Assembly (NCBI RefSeq): GCF_004345365.1
Contig: NZ_SLVF01000003.1
Coordinates: 248,001-312,000, forward strand
Length of the DNA: 64,000 nt
Source: Kribbella sp. VKM Ac-2568
Lineage (GTDB): Bacteria; Actinomycetota; Actinomycetes; Propionibacteriales; Kribbellaceae
Direction of reading: 5' to 3'
In this document: piece after piece, positions 24,255-33,082 of the stretch
Numbering within the stretch: the stretch's first letter is position 1
Layout of the letters: the number at the start of each line of letters is the position of its first letter
Program-made: the position numbers and the translations under genes
The notes under the pieces: model-generated
The model's input: only the letters and a program-made list of their open reading frames with translations
Databases searched by the model: none
Told to the model about the DNA's origin: nothing

Positions 24255-26435
24255 TCAGGAGTTTGTGAGTATGACGAGTTGCTGGGTTGCTCGGGTCATT
24301 GCGACATAGCGGTCGACAGCTCCTTCGATGCCCTGGCCGAACGTCTCTGGGTCGATGAGGACGACCAGGTCGAACTCGAGCCCCTTCGACAGCTCCGGGG
24401 TGAGCGACCGGACACGCGCAGTTGCCTCCAACCTGGCATCCTCAAGGCCATTCGCGCTGATGACGCAGGCGATCCCGTCGGCATGCTCGGCAAGCCAGGC
24501 GTCGAGGATCGAGCTCAGATCCGAGGTAGATCCGTGGACGACCGGTACGTCGCTGCTGCGGATGGAGGTCGGCACGTTGGCGTCTGGGAGCACGGCCCGG
24601 ATGACAGGCTCGGCTTCCGCCATGACCTCCGCCGGCGTCCGGTAGTTCATGCTCAGGGACGCCAGGTTGATCCGGTCGAGCCCGATCCGCTCGAGCCGCT
24701 CCTGCCAGGACTCCGTGAACCCGTGCCTGGCTTGGGCGCGATCCCCGACGATGGTGAAGCTTCGAGACGGGCAGCGGAGCAGCAACATCTGCCACTCCGC
24801 GTCGGTCAGTTCCTGCGCCTCGTCCACGACGATGTGCGCAAACGGGCCGGCCAGCAGGTCTGGGTCCGCGGTGGGCAGTGCGGTCTCGTCGACCAGGGCT
24901 TCCTGCAGATCCTGCCCGCGCAGCATCGGCACCCAGCCTTCGTTGTCGTCATCGGCCTGCAGAATGTTGTCGATGACATCGGCCATGCGTTCGCGTTCGG
25001 CTGCGGCGGCGGCCTTCTGCCGACGCTTCCGGCGGGAGGCCTCCGGGTCGCCGAGTCGCTGCCGCGCCGCGTCCAGGAGCGGCAGGTCGGACACCGTCCA
25101 CGCCTGGGGGTCCGCGCGCTGCAGCTTCTTGATCTCCTCAGCGCTGAGCCAGGGAGCGCACATGCGCAGGTAGGCGGGCACCGACCAGAGATCGCCGACG
25201 AGATCGGTCGGTTCGATCAGCGGCCAAGCCTTGCCGAAGGCATCGACCAGTTCCTCGTTCTGCTCAAGGGATCTGCGCACCAGGTCGACCGAGACGTCGT
25301 CGTCTTCGTACTCCTCCTCGTGCTTGTCCAGCAGGATCGTGAGCAGCTCCTCCCAGACCTGGTCGCGAGCCTCGTTGTGCGGAGTAGTGGAGTCTGCTGA
25401 TCCGAACGCCTCGGCCCAATCAGCAGGGCTGAGCCAGATGTCGGACCAATGGGTCTCGACCGTCATCCCCTTGGTGGGCGCCTCTTCGTACAGCCTGACG
25501 GCCGGTTCGATCGCCTTCACCATGTCCGCGGACGACTTGAGCAGGGCCACACTCGGGTCGAGCTCGTCCGGCGCCGAGACACCCTCGGGGAGAAAGTCCC
25601 GCAGGGTGCAGGTCAGCACGCCCTCCTCTCCGAGGCTGGGGAGAACGTCGGCGACGTAGGCCAAGTAGGGCTGGTGCGGACCGACGAACAGTACGCCGCC
25701 CCGGCGGTGACCCAGGCGCGGATCGGAGTACAGGAGGTAGGCGGTGCGGTGCAGGGCGACGACGGTCTTCCCCGTACCCGGACCGCCGTCGACGACGAGA
25801 GCGCCGCGCGAACCAGCGCGGATGATGGCGTCCTGATCCGCCTGGATGGTGCCGAGCACGTCCCGCATCTGGGGCGACCGGCTGCTTCCCAGGCTGGCGA
25901 TGAAGGCGGACTGGTCGTCGAGCGCCGCGTGGTGCCCTTCGAACCCGTCCGAGGTGAACACCTCGTCCCAGTAGTCGCTGATCCGGCCGCGGGTCCAGCG
26001 ATACCTGCGGCGGCTTGCCAGCCCCATCGGGTTGGCGTGGGTCGCTCCGAAGAACGGCTCGGCCGCGGGAGAGCGCCAGTCGATCAGCAGGCGACGACCC
26101 GTACTGTCCGTGAGGCCGAGCCGTCCGACGTACACGGGCTCGGGGTTGTCCGCGCTGACGATGTGTCCGAGGCACAGGTCCAAACCGAAGCGACGCAGGG
26201 CGCGCAAGCGAGCGGTCAGCCGGTGGATCTCCAGGTCTCGATCCAACGCCTCCTGGCCGCTGCCGCCAGGCGCCTTGCGGGCCGTATCGAGACGGTCGGA
26301 CAGGTCGGCGATCGACTGCTCGAGGCTCTCCGCGATCGCGGCGAAGTGCTGCTCGTCCCCGGCGATCAGCGCCGGGTCGGCCTTGGGGGCGAGGTGGTCG
26401 GGAAGGTCGAACGTGCTGGTGGTCTGGGGGTTCAC
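24255..26435 (-). CDS. helR: HelR: RNA polymerase-recycling ATPase, rifamycin resistance
   Basis: 726 residues of the UvrD-like HelD/HelR superfamily. From GTG 26435 the N-terminus (TSTFDLPDHLAPKADPALIA) matches the HelR arm that enters the polymerase. The Walker A is VVDGGPGTGKTVVALHRTAY, Walker B AHIVVDEAQELTDAEWQMLL, and later motifs are FTIVGDRAQ, LSMNYRTPAEV and GLEFDLVVLIDPE. HelR uses ATP to pull RNA polymerase, with bound rifamycin, off DNA. It follows the glycosyltransferase gene with one base between stop and start, so both share the RAE-controlled promoter. Longer upstream frame overlaps that gene and is not used. Confidence 0.9.
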   Translation of the reverse strand: MNPQTTSTFDLPDHLAPKADPALIAGDEQHFAAIAESLEQSIADLSDRLDTARKAPGGSGQEALDRDLEIHRLTARLRALRRFGLDLCLGHIVSADNPEPVYVGRLGLTDSTGRRLLIDWRSPAAEPFFGATHANPMGLASRRRYRWTRGRISDYWDEVFTSDGFEGHHAALDDQSAFIASLGSSRSPQMRDVLGTIQADQDAIIRAGSRGALVVDGGPGTGKTVVALHRTAYLLYSDPRLGHRRGGVLFVGPHQPYLAYVADVLPSLGEEGVLTCTLRDFLPEGVSAPDELDPSVALLKSSADMVKAIEPAVRLYEEAPTKGMTVETHWSDIWLSPADWAEAFGSADSTTPHNEARDQVWEELLTILLDKHEEEYEDDDVSVDLVRRSLEQNEELVDAFGKAWPLIEPTDLVGDLWSVPAYLRMCAPWLSAEEIKKLQRADPQAWTVSDLPLLDAARQRLGDPEASRRKRRQKAAAAAERERMADVIDNILQADDDNEGWVPMLRGQDLQEALVDETALPTADPDLLAGPFAHIVVDEAQELTDAEWQMLLLRCPSRSFTIVGDRAQARHGFTESWQERLERIGLDRINLASLSMNYRTPAEVMAEAEPVIRAVLPDANVPTSIRSSDVPVVHGSTSDLSSILDAWLAEHADGIACVISANGLEDARLEATARVRSLTPELSKGLEFDLVVLIDPETFGQGIEGAVDRYVAMTRATQQLVILTNS

Positions 26436-26436
26436 T

Positions 26437-27642
26437 TCAGCAGCTCCGATCGAGCAGCAGCTTCGCTGCCACCGTTGTGCCGTCGGTTCGGATCGTGCCG
26501 GCCACGGCGGTCGCCCGTACGCCGGTCTCGGAGGCCAGGGCCGTCTTGAGGGCGACCGACAGGGACTCGAAGGTCGGAGTCGGACCGTCGTGTGCAACGC
26601 CGATGCCCAGGTCAGCCACGCGGCCGGCCCAGTACGGCTGGTCCGTCGCCTGGGGTACCACCACCTGAGGTACGCCGGCCCGGGTGGCGGTTGTCGTAGT
26701 ACCCGCGCCGCCGTGGTGTACGACGGCGGCCACTCGGCGGAACAGCGCCTGCTGGTTGACCTCGTCGACGGCGAAGCAGTCGTCCTGATCGTCGATCAGG
26801 GCCAGGTCTGCCCAGCCGCGCTTGACGAGTGCACGGCGTCCCTGAGCGCGGATCGCCCCGATGGCCACCTCGGCGGCGTCCGTCGAGGCATGCATGGGCA
26901 TGCTGCCGAAGCCGACGTACACCGGTGGTTCGCCAGCGTCCAGGAACGCCACCAGCTCGTCCGACAGCGGGCGTTCGTCCGGCAGGATCCACGCGCCGGT
27001 CTGTACGACGTCGAGGTCCGCCGGCTCCTGCCACGGGTCCAGGATCGGGTCCGTCGCCAGCCACGGCTGGTCGCCGATGACGTAGTCGCGAACGTTGTCC
27101 ACCGGCGGCAGGCCGATCGACGCCCGGTTGGTGTCGAGCGCCTCACCGAACAGCACATTGTTGCTCTGGGCATCCAGTTCCCACAGCACCCGGTTGTCGG
27201 TCACGTCCGGCGGGAACGGCCGGCCCCGATACGCCAGCGGCGCGTGGTACGGCGATGGCAGGGTGAGCTGCTGGAAGGTCACGTACACGGAGCGGATGCC
27301 GAGTTTCTCGGCCACCGACAGCGCGCCGGCCGCGGCCGGCATCATGCCGGTCGCCACCAATGCATCGCATCCCTCGGCCGCCGCGGCGACCGCGACGAAC
27401 TGGTCGGCGATCAACTCGGCCGCGCGCTGCGGCATGGATGACGGCGGCGGCGCCGCTCTGGTCAGCGCTCGCGCCGACTGACCGACCGGCACCATCGGCA
27501 CACCGACCCCGGCCAGCAACTCCGCGAAGTCCGGCGGCGCGCACACCCGCACCTCCGCGCCGCGCGCCCGCAACTGCACCGCGAGAGCCACCACCGGTTC
27601 GACGTCCCCGCGTGACCCGTACGTCGACAACAACATCCGCAT
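26437..27642 (-). CDS. rgt: rifamycin-type glycosyltransferase (GT1)
   Basis: 401 residues from ATG 27642 (an upstream in-frame GTG at 27696 would lie almost on the RAE). It is a vancomycin-type GT-B enzyme: N-terminal RMLLSTYGSRGDVEPVVALA, nucleotide-sugar motif VAAVVHHGGAGTTTTATRAG followed by PQVVVPQATDQPYWAGRV. Proteins of this type in soil actinomycetes (Rgt) glucosylate the C23 hydroxyl of rifamycins. The assignment to rifamycin rests on the RAE upstream and on helR downstream in the same operon. Substrate would otherwise be undetermined. Confidence 0.82.
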   Translation of the reverse strand: MRMLLSTYGSRGDVEPVVALAVQLRARGAEVRVCAPPDFAELLAGVGVPMVPVGQSARALTRAAPPPSSMPQRAAELIADQFVAVAAAAEGCDALVATGMMPAAAGALSVAEKLGIRSVYVTFQQLTLPSPYHAPLAYRGRPFPPDVTDNRVLWELDAQSNNVLFGEALDTNRASIGLPPVDNVRDYVIGDQPWLATDPILDPWQEPADLDVVQTGAWILPDERPLSDELVAFLDAGEPPVYVGFGSMPMHASTDAAEVAIGAIRAQGRRALVKRGWADLALIDDQDDCFAVDEVNQQALFRRVAAVVHHGGAGTTTTATRAGVPQVVVPQATDQPYWAGRVADLGIGVAHDGPTPTFESLSVALKTALASETGVRATAVAGTIRTDGTTVAAKLLLDRSC

Positions 27643-27701
27643 TTTTCGCGATCCCCGTTTCGTCGATTCTGGCTTCGGTCGACGATTCTGCGGCACGAAC
27701 A

Positions 27702-27720
27702 GGGCCTTGCGGCAAGTCCC
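27702..27720 (-). promoter_or_regulatory. rifamycin-associated element (RAE)
   Basis: Minus-strand GGGACTTGCCGCAAGGCCC is a 19-bp near-perfect dyad, matching the GGGGCTTGC-NN-CAAGGCCC type element known upstream of rifamycin-inducible genes in actinomycetes. It lies 59 bases before the glycosyltransferase start. The regulator that reads it is not encoded nearby. Confidence 0.75.
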
Positions 27721-27743
27721 CCCGTGCGCTATAAGTTAGAAGT

Positions 27744-27769
27744 GGCAAGGAGTGGATACTCTCCTTGCC
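27744..27769. repeat. 9-bp inverted repeat upstream of the RAE
   Basis: GGCAAGGAG and CTCCTTGCC around an eight-base loop (27753-27760). It lies just upstream of the RAE relative to the operon and could be an additional operator or the terminator of the decayed sequence beyond it. Confidence 0.4.
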
Positions 27770-27790
27770 TTTCTCTTTGCCTTCCCCTGG

Positions 27791-27904
27791 TCAGGTGCAG
27801 ATGGCCTTGTCCAGGAACGCGTTGACGGCGTCGTCGGAGTTGCCGCTGAAGTTAGGCGTGAGTGCGACCGTGGCCTGGCGGTGGCCGTCTCGGCCTTCGT
27901 GCTG
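27791..27904 (-). pseudogene. 3' fragment of an unidentified gene
   Basis: The minus-strand frame reads GHRQATVALTPNFSGNSDDA then VNAFLDKAICT and a stop at 27791-27793. This looks like a secreted-protein C-terminus, but there is no start and no recognisable domain. It adds to the debris between the rgt promoter and the broken deazaflavin gene. Confidence 0.3.
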
Positions 27905-27925
27905 ACAGCAGCTGCGATGTCGTAG

Positions 27926-28295
27926 TCATTTCGCTCCGCCCTCCTCATAACTGGTCGGTTCGAGCATGATCACCGGGATGTCGCGATGGGACGCGCGGCT
28001 GCGGTAGTGCGCCCAGCCCGGATAGATGTCGAGGCCGCGCTGGAAGTAGCGCTCCCGCTCGGCACCGGCCAGCTCGCGTGCCGTCATCGCGACGCTCCGG
28101 CTGCCGACTCGTACGGCGGCGTGTCCGTAAGCGCGCAGGTTGTAGTACCAGGCCGGGTTGTGCCGCTGCGCGGAACACGACGTGGTCGACGCGATGCAGC
28201 CATCGCGCACAGATCCAGGCCCCCACGCGGGTTGCGACCACCCGCCGGACAACCCGCCGCAGCAAACCAGCATCGCGATAGCTGTCCACCATCAC
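27926..28295 (-). pseudogene. deazaflavin-dependent oxidoreductase with internal deletion
   Basis: The N-terminal frame (VDSYRDAGLLRRVVRRVVAT, then GAWICARWLHRVDHVVFRAA) and the C-terminal frame (RHNPAWYYNLRAYGHAAVRV, then RELAGAERERYFQRGLDIYP) both belong to the DUF385/Ddn family. The central strands, including the expected TGARSG segment and the residues before the NPAWYYNL motif, are missing, about 50 residues, and the frame changes at the join. Its start (28295) overlaps the stop of the PaaK-like gene, so it was the third gene of that operon. Confidence 0.65.
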
Positions 28296-29665
28296 GGCCT
28301 CGATTCGATGATGCGGAACTTGCCGGCGGCGTCGCGACCCTCCTCGATTCGCGGTACCAACCGCACGTCAAGCTGCATGCCCTCGACGCCGAGCGCGGCG
28401 AGCTTTGCACCTAGCCGCTCAGTGATGGCAGCGACGGCGGGCTCGGGCGCGGCATCCGCGCGCAGCGTCGCCGAGACGGTCAACTTCGTTCCCTCGTGGA
28501 GGATCCGGTACTGCGCGAGGTCGGCGACCGTGGCCATGGCGCTCCGCAGCGCGAGCGGGTGGACGGCAACTTTGCCGCCACCGGCGGTAGGGAGATGGAG
28601 GATGTCATCGCTGCGCCCGTCGAGTGCACTCAGTACGGCGAAGGGCCGGCCGCATGGGCAGGGTTCCTCCGCCGCTGTCGCGAGATCGGTGACGACGTAC
28701 CGGATCAGCGGAAGCGTGCGATTGACGAGGTTGGTGACGAGCAGTCGGTGGCCGCGCTGTCCGGCCGGCACCGGGCGATTGTTGCCGTCGACAACCTCGA
28801 CGATCGCCAGATCCTCGAACAGGTGCACACCCGTGTGCTGGGAGCAGTGCGCGCCGAGCATCGGCACCTCCGTCGTGCCGTAGATCTGGTACCACGGCAC
28901 GTCCCACACGGCTCGGACCGCGCGGACCGTCTCGTCGGTGTGGGTCTCACCCGAGGAGACGATCGTCGTCGGATCGATCCGCAGGCGACCGGCGGCACGT
29001 TCCGTCGCCAGCAACCCGAGCACAGACGGGTAGCTGTAGAGGAACTCGGGCTGAAACGCGTTGAGTCGCTGGACCAGCACTTCGATCGGCGCCGTCGCGT
29101 CGAGCCGGAGTACGCGGTGGACACCGAAGTCGAGACTGCGAGACATCCGATACGTCACGTGCACCGAACTCGCCGCAGCAACCGTGGCCACCCGCCTTCG
29201 CGGGAGGTGGGGGCGCAACCCCATGTACTCGTTGGATCGCAACAGGCCGGCCAGGAACGTCCGCCACTCGTCGGGATCGGCGACGAAGATGCCCCTCCGG
29301 CCAGTGCTGCCGGCGGTCGCAACCACCCGGTACTGCCCGAGGTACAGGTCGTCTGTCGCCAGCCCGGCCAGGTGTGCCTCGAGGTCGGTCAGCCGCAAGC
29401 GTTGGTCGGTGACGATGTCATCGAAGTGATCCATCAGCGTTGCCTTGTCGATGACCGGCAACTGATCCAGCGAAACCTCGTCGTCGAGGCCGGCGTACAG
29501 CTTGCGATAGAACGGCGACTGCTCCTTGGCATGACGTATGAGCTCGGCAAGCCGGGTGCGCTGGTGTTCCTGCAATTGCTCGCGGCTCCAGCCGTCGCGG
29601 CTGAGCAGCTCGCGGGAGCGGGGGAAGGCGACGGCCACGTCGGCCAACTGCCTCAAGGTGCTCAT
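28292..29665 (-). CDS. PaaK-like adenylate-forming enzyme
   Basis: 457 residues. ATP-binding loop is VVATAGSTGRRGIFVADP, the adenine/aryl motif is WYQIYGTTEVPMLGAHC, and SPFYRKLYAGLDDEVSLDQL near the N-terminus is typical of phenylacetate-CoA ligase relatives. A CxCGRP motif (EEPCPCGRPFAVLSALDGRS) precedes the C-terminal lid domain. Such proteins activate aryl or acyl carboxylates with ATP. The substrate is unknown. Its start overlaps the stop of tetR (ATGA, 29662-29665), so TetR, this enzyme and the broken deazaflavin gene form one operon. Confidence 0.8.
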   Translation of the reverse strand: MSTLRQLADVAVAFPRSRELLSRDGWSREQLQEHQRTRLAELIRHAKEQSPFYRKLYAGLDDEVSLDQLPVIDKATLMDHFDDIVTDQRLRLTDLEAHLAGLATDDLYLGQYRVVATAGSTGRRGIFVADPDEWRTFLAGLLRSNEYMGLRPHLPRRRVATVAAASSVHVTYRMSRSLDFGVHRVLRLDATAPIEVLVQRLNAFQPEFLYSYPSVLGLLATERAAGRLRIDPTTIVSSGETHTDETVRAVRAVWDVPWYQIYGTTEVPMLGAHCSQHTGVHLFEDLAIVEVVDGNNRPVPAGQRGHRLLVTNLVNRTLPLIRYVVTDLATAAEEPCPCGRPFAVLSALDGRSDDILHLPTAGGGKVAVHPLALRSAMATVADLAQYRILHEGTKLTVSATLRADAAPEPAVAAITERLGAKLAALGVEGMQLDVRLVPRIEEGRDAAGKFRIIESRP

Positions 29666-30267
29666 CGCGATAGACCCTTCATGATGAATGCGGCCAGGTC
29701 GGCGAACCGTTCGTCGGACACCCCGTCGGGATGCGCGAGCCGCTCGAGTGTCAGCCCGTTGGCGAGCGCGGCGGCGGCCATGGCGACCTCGTCGGTACTC
29801 AGCACGAGACGCTCCCCCGTACGCGCGAGCATCTCGTCGAGCATCCCGGCGATGGCCTGCTTCAGCGAGTCGTGGCGCTCGGCGAACTGCTTGCGGAGCT
29901 CCGGGTCGCGGGCTGCGTGCGCCCAGAACTCGATGACCAGCGGCGACCAGCCGCTGTCGTTGCCGCTGACCGTCGCGAACTGCCGGGCGAGTTGTTCGGC
30001 ATGCTCGGCCGCGGTCGTCGCCGAGGCAACCACAGCCTCCATCCCGCGGATCCGCTCGGCCAGGTGAGCGTCGAGCACGGCGAGGAAGAGGTCGGCCTTG
30101 CCACGGAACGCCGAGTACAGAGCACCGGTGGAGAAGCCCGCCTCCGCGGCGACATCGGCGACGCTCGCAGCGTGATACCCGCGCTCCAGGAACACCCGCC
30201 GGGCCGCGTCGACAAGGTCAGCGCGCGTCCGAGCCTTGCTCTCCGCCCGAGTCAGCCGTGCTTTCAT
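29662..30267 (-). CDS. TetR/AcrR-family repressor
   Basis: 201 residues. DNA-binding helices: RADLVDAARRVFLERGYHAA, VADVAAEAGFSTGALYSAFR, then GKADLFLAVLDAHL. The ligand-binding C-terminal domain has WSPLVIEFWAHAARDPELRK. It is first in the operon with the PaaK-like ligase and is expected to repress that operon through the palindrome at 30273-30292. The inducer is probably an acid or thioester handled by the ligase (inference). Confidence 0.88.
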   Translation of the reverse strand: MKARLTRAESKARTRADLVDAARRVFLERGYHAASVADVAAEAGFSTGALYSAFRGKADLFLAVLDAHLAERIRGMEAVVASATTAAEHAEQLARQFATVSGNDSGWSPLVIEFWAHAARDPELRKQFAERHDSLKQAIAGMLDEMLARTGERLVLSTDEVAMAAAALANGLTLERLAHPDGVSDERFADLAAFIMKGLSR

Positions 30268-30272
30268 ATAGT

Positions 30273-30292
30273 GACGTTATTCAGAGAACGTC
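30273..30292. promoter_or_regulatory. candidate TetR operator
   Basis: GACGTT-ATTCAGAG-AACGTC is a 6-bp perfect dyad with an eight-base centre, starting five bases upstream of the tetR start codon, a normal place for autorepression. Confidence 0.5.
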
Positions 30293-30321
30293 GTTATGTC
30301 AACGCTCCGTCTGGACGCACT

Positions 30322-31263
30322 TCAGCACGGGGGATGGAAGTCCTCGGGCCAGGTGGTTCTGTTGCAGGTCAGGGCGGCCAGCTTGGTGTGGGTCAGGTCG
30401 GCGTCGGCCAGGTCGGTGTTGGTCAGGTTTGCGCCGGTGAGGTCTGCCCGGGTCAGTTGCGCGCCTATCAGATATGCCCCGGTGAGATTCACTTCGCGCA
30501 GGTTGGCGCCGGTCAGGTCCGTGGCGAACAGTTGCGCGCCTTCCAGCGCCGCGAACTCCAGGGTGGCGTTGGTCAGCTTCGCTTTCGCCAGGTTCGCGGA
30601 GGTCAAGGTCGTCAGGAACAGGTTCGCGCCGGTCAGGTTCGCGTTGGCCAGATTCGTGTCGGTCAGATCCGCGCGGTACAGGTCCACGCGAGACAGGTCC
30701 GCGTCGGTCAGGTCCGCGCTACGCAGTACGACCGATCTGAGGTCGAAGCCGGAGAAGTCGACGCCCTGGAGCAGCACCGTCGGCAACTCGGTGCCGTTCT
30801 GGTCGGTACCGCGCGGTCGTGGCTGTTCGACCAGAACCTTCAACGCGGCAAGGACATCGTCGGGCGGAGTCTGAACGGATTGGAGCCCTTGTGGGTGTGG
30901 TGCCTGAGCTGCTTGTTCGCGGACGAATCCGCTGAGGACTTCGGAGATGGCGCGCTGATCACCTGGCGATTCCCGCATCAGACGGGCGAACGAATGCACC
31001 GCCCCCAGGCGTACCGCGATCGTGTCCGCCCCTAGCTGTTCGACGGAGCGCGAGAGTCGCTCAGATGTCTGCGCGACCTGGGTTTGACGTTCCTGCTCAG
31101 TTGACTGCCGGACCGCCTGGCCGAAGAAGACCAGACCACCGAACAACGCGAGAAGCAGCACGACAGCACCGGCGACGGCCGCGCGAACGGGCCACGGGCT
31201 CTGAGACGCGCCTGCGGATGGCGAGCGCTGGCCTGCGGTTCGAGATCCGCTACGGCGGGCCAC
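30322..31263 (-). CDS. membrane-anchored pentapeptide-repeat protein
   Basis: 313 residues from GTG 31263. A single transmembrane helix lies at about 27-50 (AAVAGAVVLLLALFGGLVFF), followed by a coiled-coil-like QERQTQVAQTSERLSRSVEQ region. Residues about 165-300 are A(D/N)Lxx pentapeptide repeats such as ADLTDADLSRVDLYRADLTD and ANLTGANLFLTTLTSANLAK, giving a right-handed quadrilateral helix. The last residues contain CNRTTWPEDFHPPC with two cysteines. Some pentapeptide proteins mimic DNA and bind gyrase; the membrane anchor here argues for another scaffold role. Confidence 0.8.
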   Translation of the reverse strand: MARRSGSRTAGQRSPSAGASQSPWPVRAAVAGAVVLLLALFGGLVFFGQAVRQSTEQERQTQVAQTSERLSRSVEQLGADTIAVRLGAVHSFARLMRESPGDQRAISEVLSGFVREQAAQAPHPQGLQSVQTPPDDVLAALKVLVEQPRPRGTDQNGTELPTVLLQGVDFSGFDLRSVVLRSADLTDADLSRVDLYRADLTDTNLANANLTGANLFLTTLTSANLAKAKLTNATLEFAALEGAQLFATDLTGANLREVNLTGAYLIGAQLTRADLTGANLTNTDLADADLTHTKLAALTCNRTTWPEDFHPPC

Positions 31264-31407
31264 GGCGGCTCCGATGAAGCAAGCGCCGGCAGCGACATAC
31301 CGGCGCTGGTGTAGGACCCTTCCATCGTCTCAACGATGTCAATCAGGACCGCGCTTTTCGGTAGGCTCAGCGGGCGAAGCGGCTGTCGTGCGGGTGGGAG
31401 ATCCGTA

Positions 31408-32271
31408 GTGGGTGAGTGGGGTGAGGTAGGGCTCGGCGTACTGCGGGCCGCGGCTGCGGAGGCTCCTCGGGAGGCTGGGGTTTACCTGTTTCTCGGTGAG
31501 CGCGGCGAGGTTCTCTACGTGGGGAAGGCCGGGGAGCTGAGGCAGCGGCTTCGGCAGCATGCGGGGGTGAGGGTGCCTGGGTCGGGGCTGGATGAGCGGT
31601 ACGACCTTGTCCGGCGAGTGGTGTGGGAGGTCGCTGTCGACGAGGCGGCTGCGGTCTGGCGGGAGGCGGAGTTGATCTTCGCGCTTCGGCCGCCCTTCAA
31701 CGCCAACACCGGGCTCCGTGGGGCCGCCGCGGTCGGGATGGACCCGCGGGCGCCGTACGTCGTGGTGCGTGAGCTGGCGCCGGGGACGCTCGGCTTCAGC
31801 TTGGAGCCTGCTGTTCCTTCGATCGGGAAGGCGTATGGGTGCTTTCCTCATCTGGGCAAGGGCGTCGCGTCCCGGCTCGGGATCGCTTGCAGTGATGGGT
31901 ACACCGCGCTTTTGCGACTTCTCTGGGCGGCCGCAGGCGAGGGCAGCCATACGCCCGCTTCGATCACGAAGTCTGCACCCGAGTCATTCACGGTGGCGGT
32001 TTCGGCGGAGGTGCGGGATGGGCTGCACCGGTTCCTCTCGGGAACGAGGGCTCGGCTGGCTGAGGAGCTACTCGAGGCTGCGGGCCGTCGGCCGGCGTTC
32101 ATGCAGCCCGCGCTACGGCGTGACAAGGAGGCCGCGCTTCAGTTCTTCGCCGGCGGGCCGCAGCTCGTGCGAGCACGTCGACTGCGTCACGGCGTACGGG
32201 CCCGAGTCCTCGACGTCGAGACCTACCGGAGTCTTGTGCGGCACGAGATCAGCCCGGTGATCAATGGATGA
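31408..32271 (+). CDS. GIY-YIG nuclease-domain protein (UvrC/Cho-like)
   Basis: 287 residues from GTG 31408, preceded by GGGAG; the frame is open to 31336 but without ribosome site. The GIY-YIG module is EAGVYLFLGERGEVLYVGKA then GELRQRLRQHAGV, with the Tyr, Arg and Glu (AAVWREAELIF) catalytic positions. Only the first UvrC domain is present; the UvrBC-contact and RNase H-like domains are absent. Possible role is DNA nicking or an exonuclease-associated activity. The 3' end overlaps the convergent META fragment by 11 bases. Confidence 0.75.
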   Translation: MGEWGEVGLGVLRAAAAEAPREAGVYLFLGERGEVLYVGKAGELRQRLRQHAGVRVPGSGLDERYDLVRRVVWEVAVDEAAAVWREAELIFALRPPFNANTGLRGAAAVGMDPRAPYVVVRELAPGTLGFSLEPAVPSIGKAYGCFPHLGKGVASRLGIACSDGYTALLRLLWAAAGEGSHTPASITKSAPESFTVAVSAEVRDGLHRFLSGTRARLAEELLEAAGRRPAFMQPALRRDKEAALQFFAGGPQLVRARRLRHGVRARVLDVETYRSLVRHEISPVING

Positions 32272-32566
32272 CTCTCACTTCGGTCGCCTTGATGGTGAAG
32301 TACGCCGAATCCGCCTCCGGGAAATGTTGGAAGGCCCACTGTCCTGACATCACTGACTCCAGGACCCATTTGGTGCCCTCGAGCGGCTTGTCTGGTTCGG
32401 CGATCTTCCGGTCTTGAAGGACCAGCGTCGTACTGCCTCTGGTGATCGTGAGGAGGTCGCCCTCGAGCTTCCAGGTCGGCTTGTCCAGCAGCAGCCGTTT
32501 GAGCCACTCTTCCTGGGCAGCCCTGGCGGGGTCGCAGCCGATCTCGGTGCCGCCGAAACCGTTCAT
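32261..32566 (-). pseudogene. META-domain protein, truncated at both ends
   Basis: 101 codons cover EIGCDPARAAQEEWLKRLLL and LEGDLLTITRGSTTLVLQDR, the second half of one META (HslJ-like) domain, then PLEGTKWVLESVMSG, the opening of a second. The lipoprotein signal and first strands expected before GFGGTEIGC are missing and the second domain stops early, where it meets the convergent GIY-YIG gene. An 11-base overlap with that gene suggests a deletion joined the two. Confidence 0.5.
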
Positions 32567-32635
32567 GACGCCCGCTGAAAGCCTCGACGTCGCATCTCAG
32601 CAGCGTATTCGAGATCGAGCCTGGATACTGGGCCG

Positions 32636-33037
32636 ATGCAGATCAGTCGACGGATGATCGTGTTGGACGCCGCGGATCTCGAGGCGGAGAGTGCGTTCTG
32701 GGCCGGGCTCCTGGGTGGGACGGTGATGGCGAGCGACCGGTGGCACAACATCTGGGTCGATGGGGAGTGGCAGCTCGGCGTACAGCTTGCGCCTGACCAC
32801 GTGCAGCCCGAGTGGCCCGACGGAACCCCGCAGCAGATCCACTTCGACCTCTACATCGACGACCTCGACGCGGCCCATGACGAAGTGATCGGGTTGGGCG
32901 GCAGGCTGTTGAAGGCTGCCGAAGATCGCAGCGCGGTGTCAGGCGCACAGGTGTACGCCGACCCGGCCGGCCACCCTTTCTGCCTGTGCTGGCTCCCGCC
33001 GCAGCCGGGCGATCGATTGAGTGGCCATGCCGGATGA
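32636..33037 (+). CDS. VOC-superfamily protein
   Basis: 133 residues: module one IVLDAADLEAESAFWAGLLG, module two QQIHFDLYIDDLDAAHDEVI and the end VYADPAGHPFCLCWLPPQP. Similar at its C-terminus to the ArsR-operon VOC protein (3448-3840). Metal-type His is in the QIHFDL strand. Substrate unknown. ATG start, 45 bases before the zeta-like gene on the same strand, so co-transcription is possible. Confidence 0.8.
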   Translation: MQISRRMIVLDAADLEAESAFWAGLLGGTVMASDRWHNIWVDGEWQLGVQLAPDHVQPEWPDGTPQQIHFDLYIDDLDAAHDEVIGLGGRLLKAAEDRSAVSGAQVYADPAGHPFCLCWLPPQPGDRLSGHAG

Positions 33038-33082
33038 GATTGGGCATCGCGGTGGGAGGCGGTTGACCGCTATCGTCCGGGC

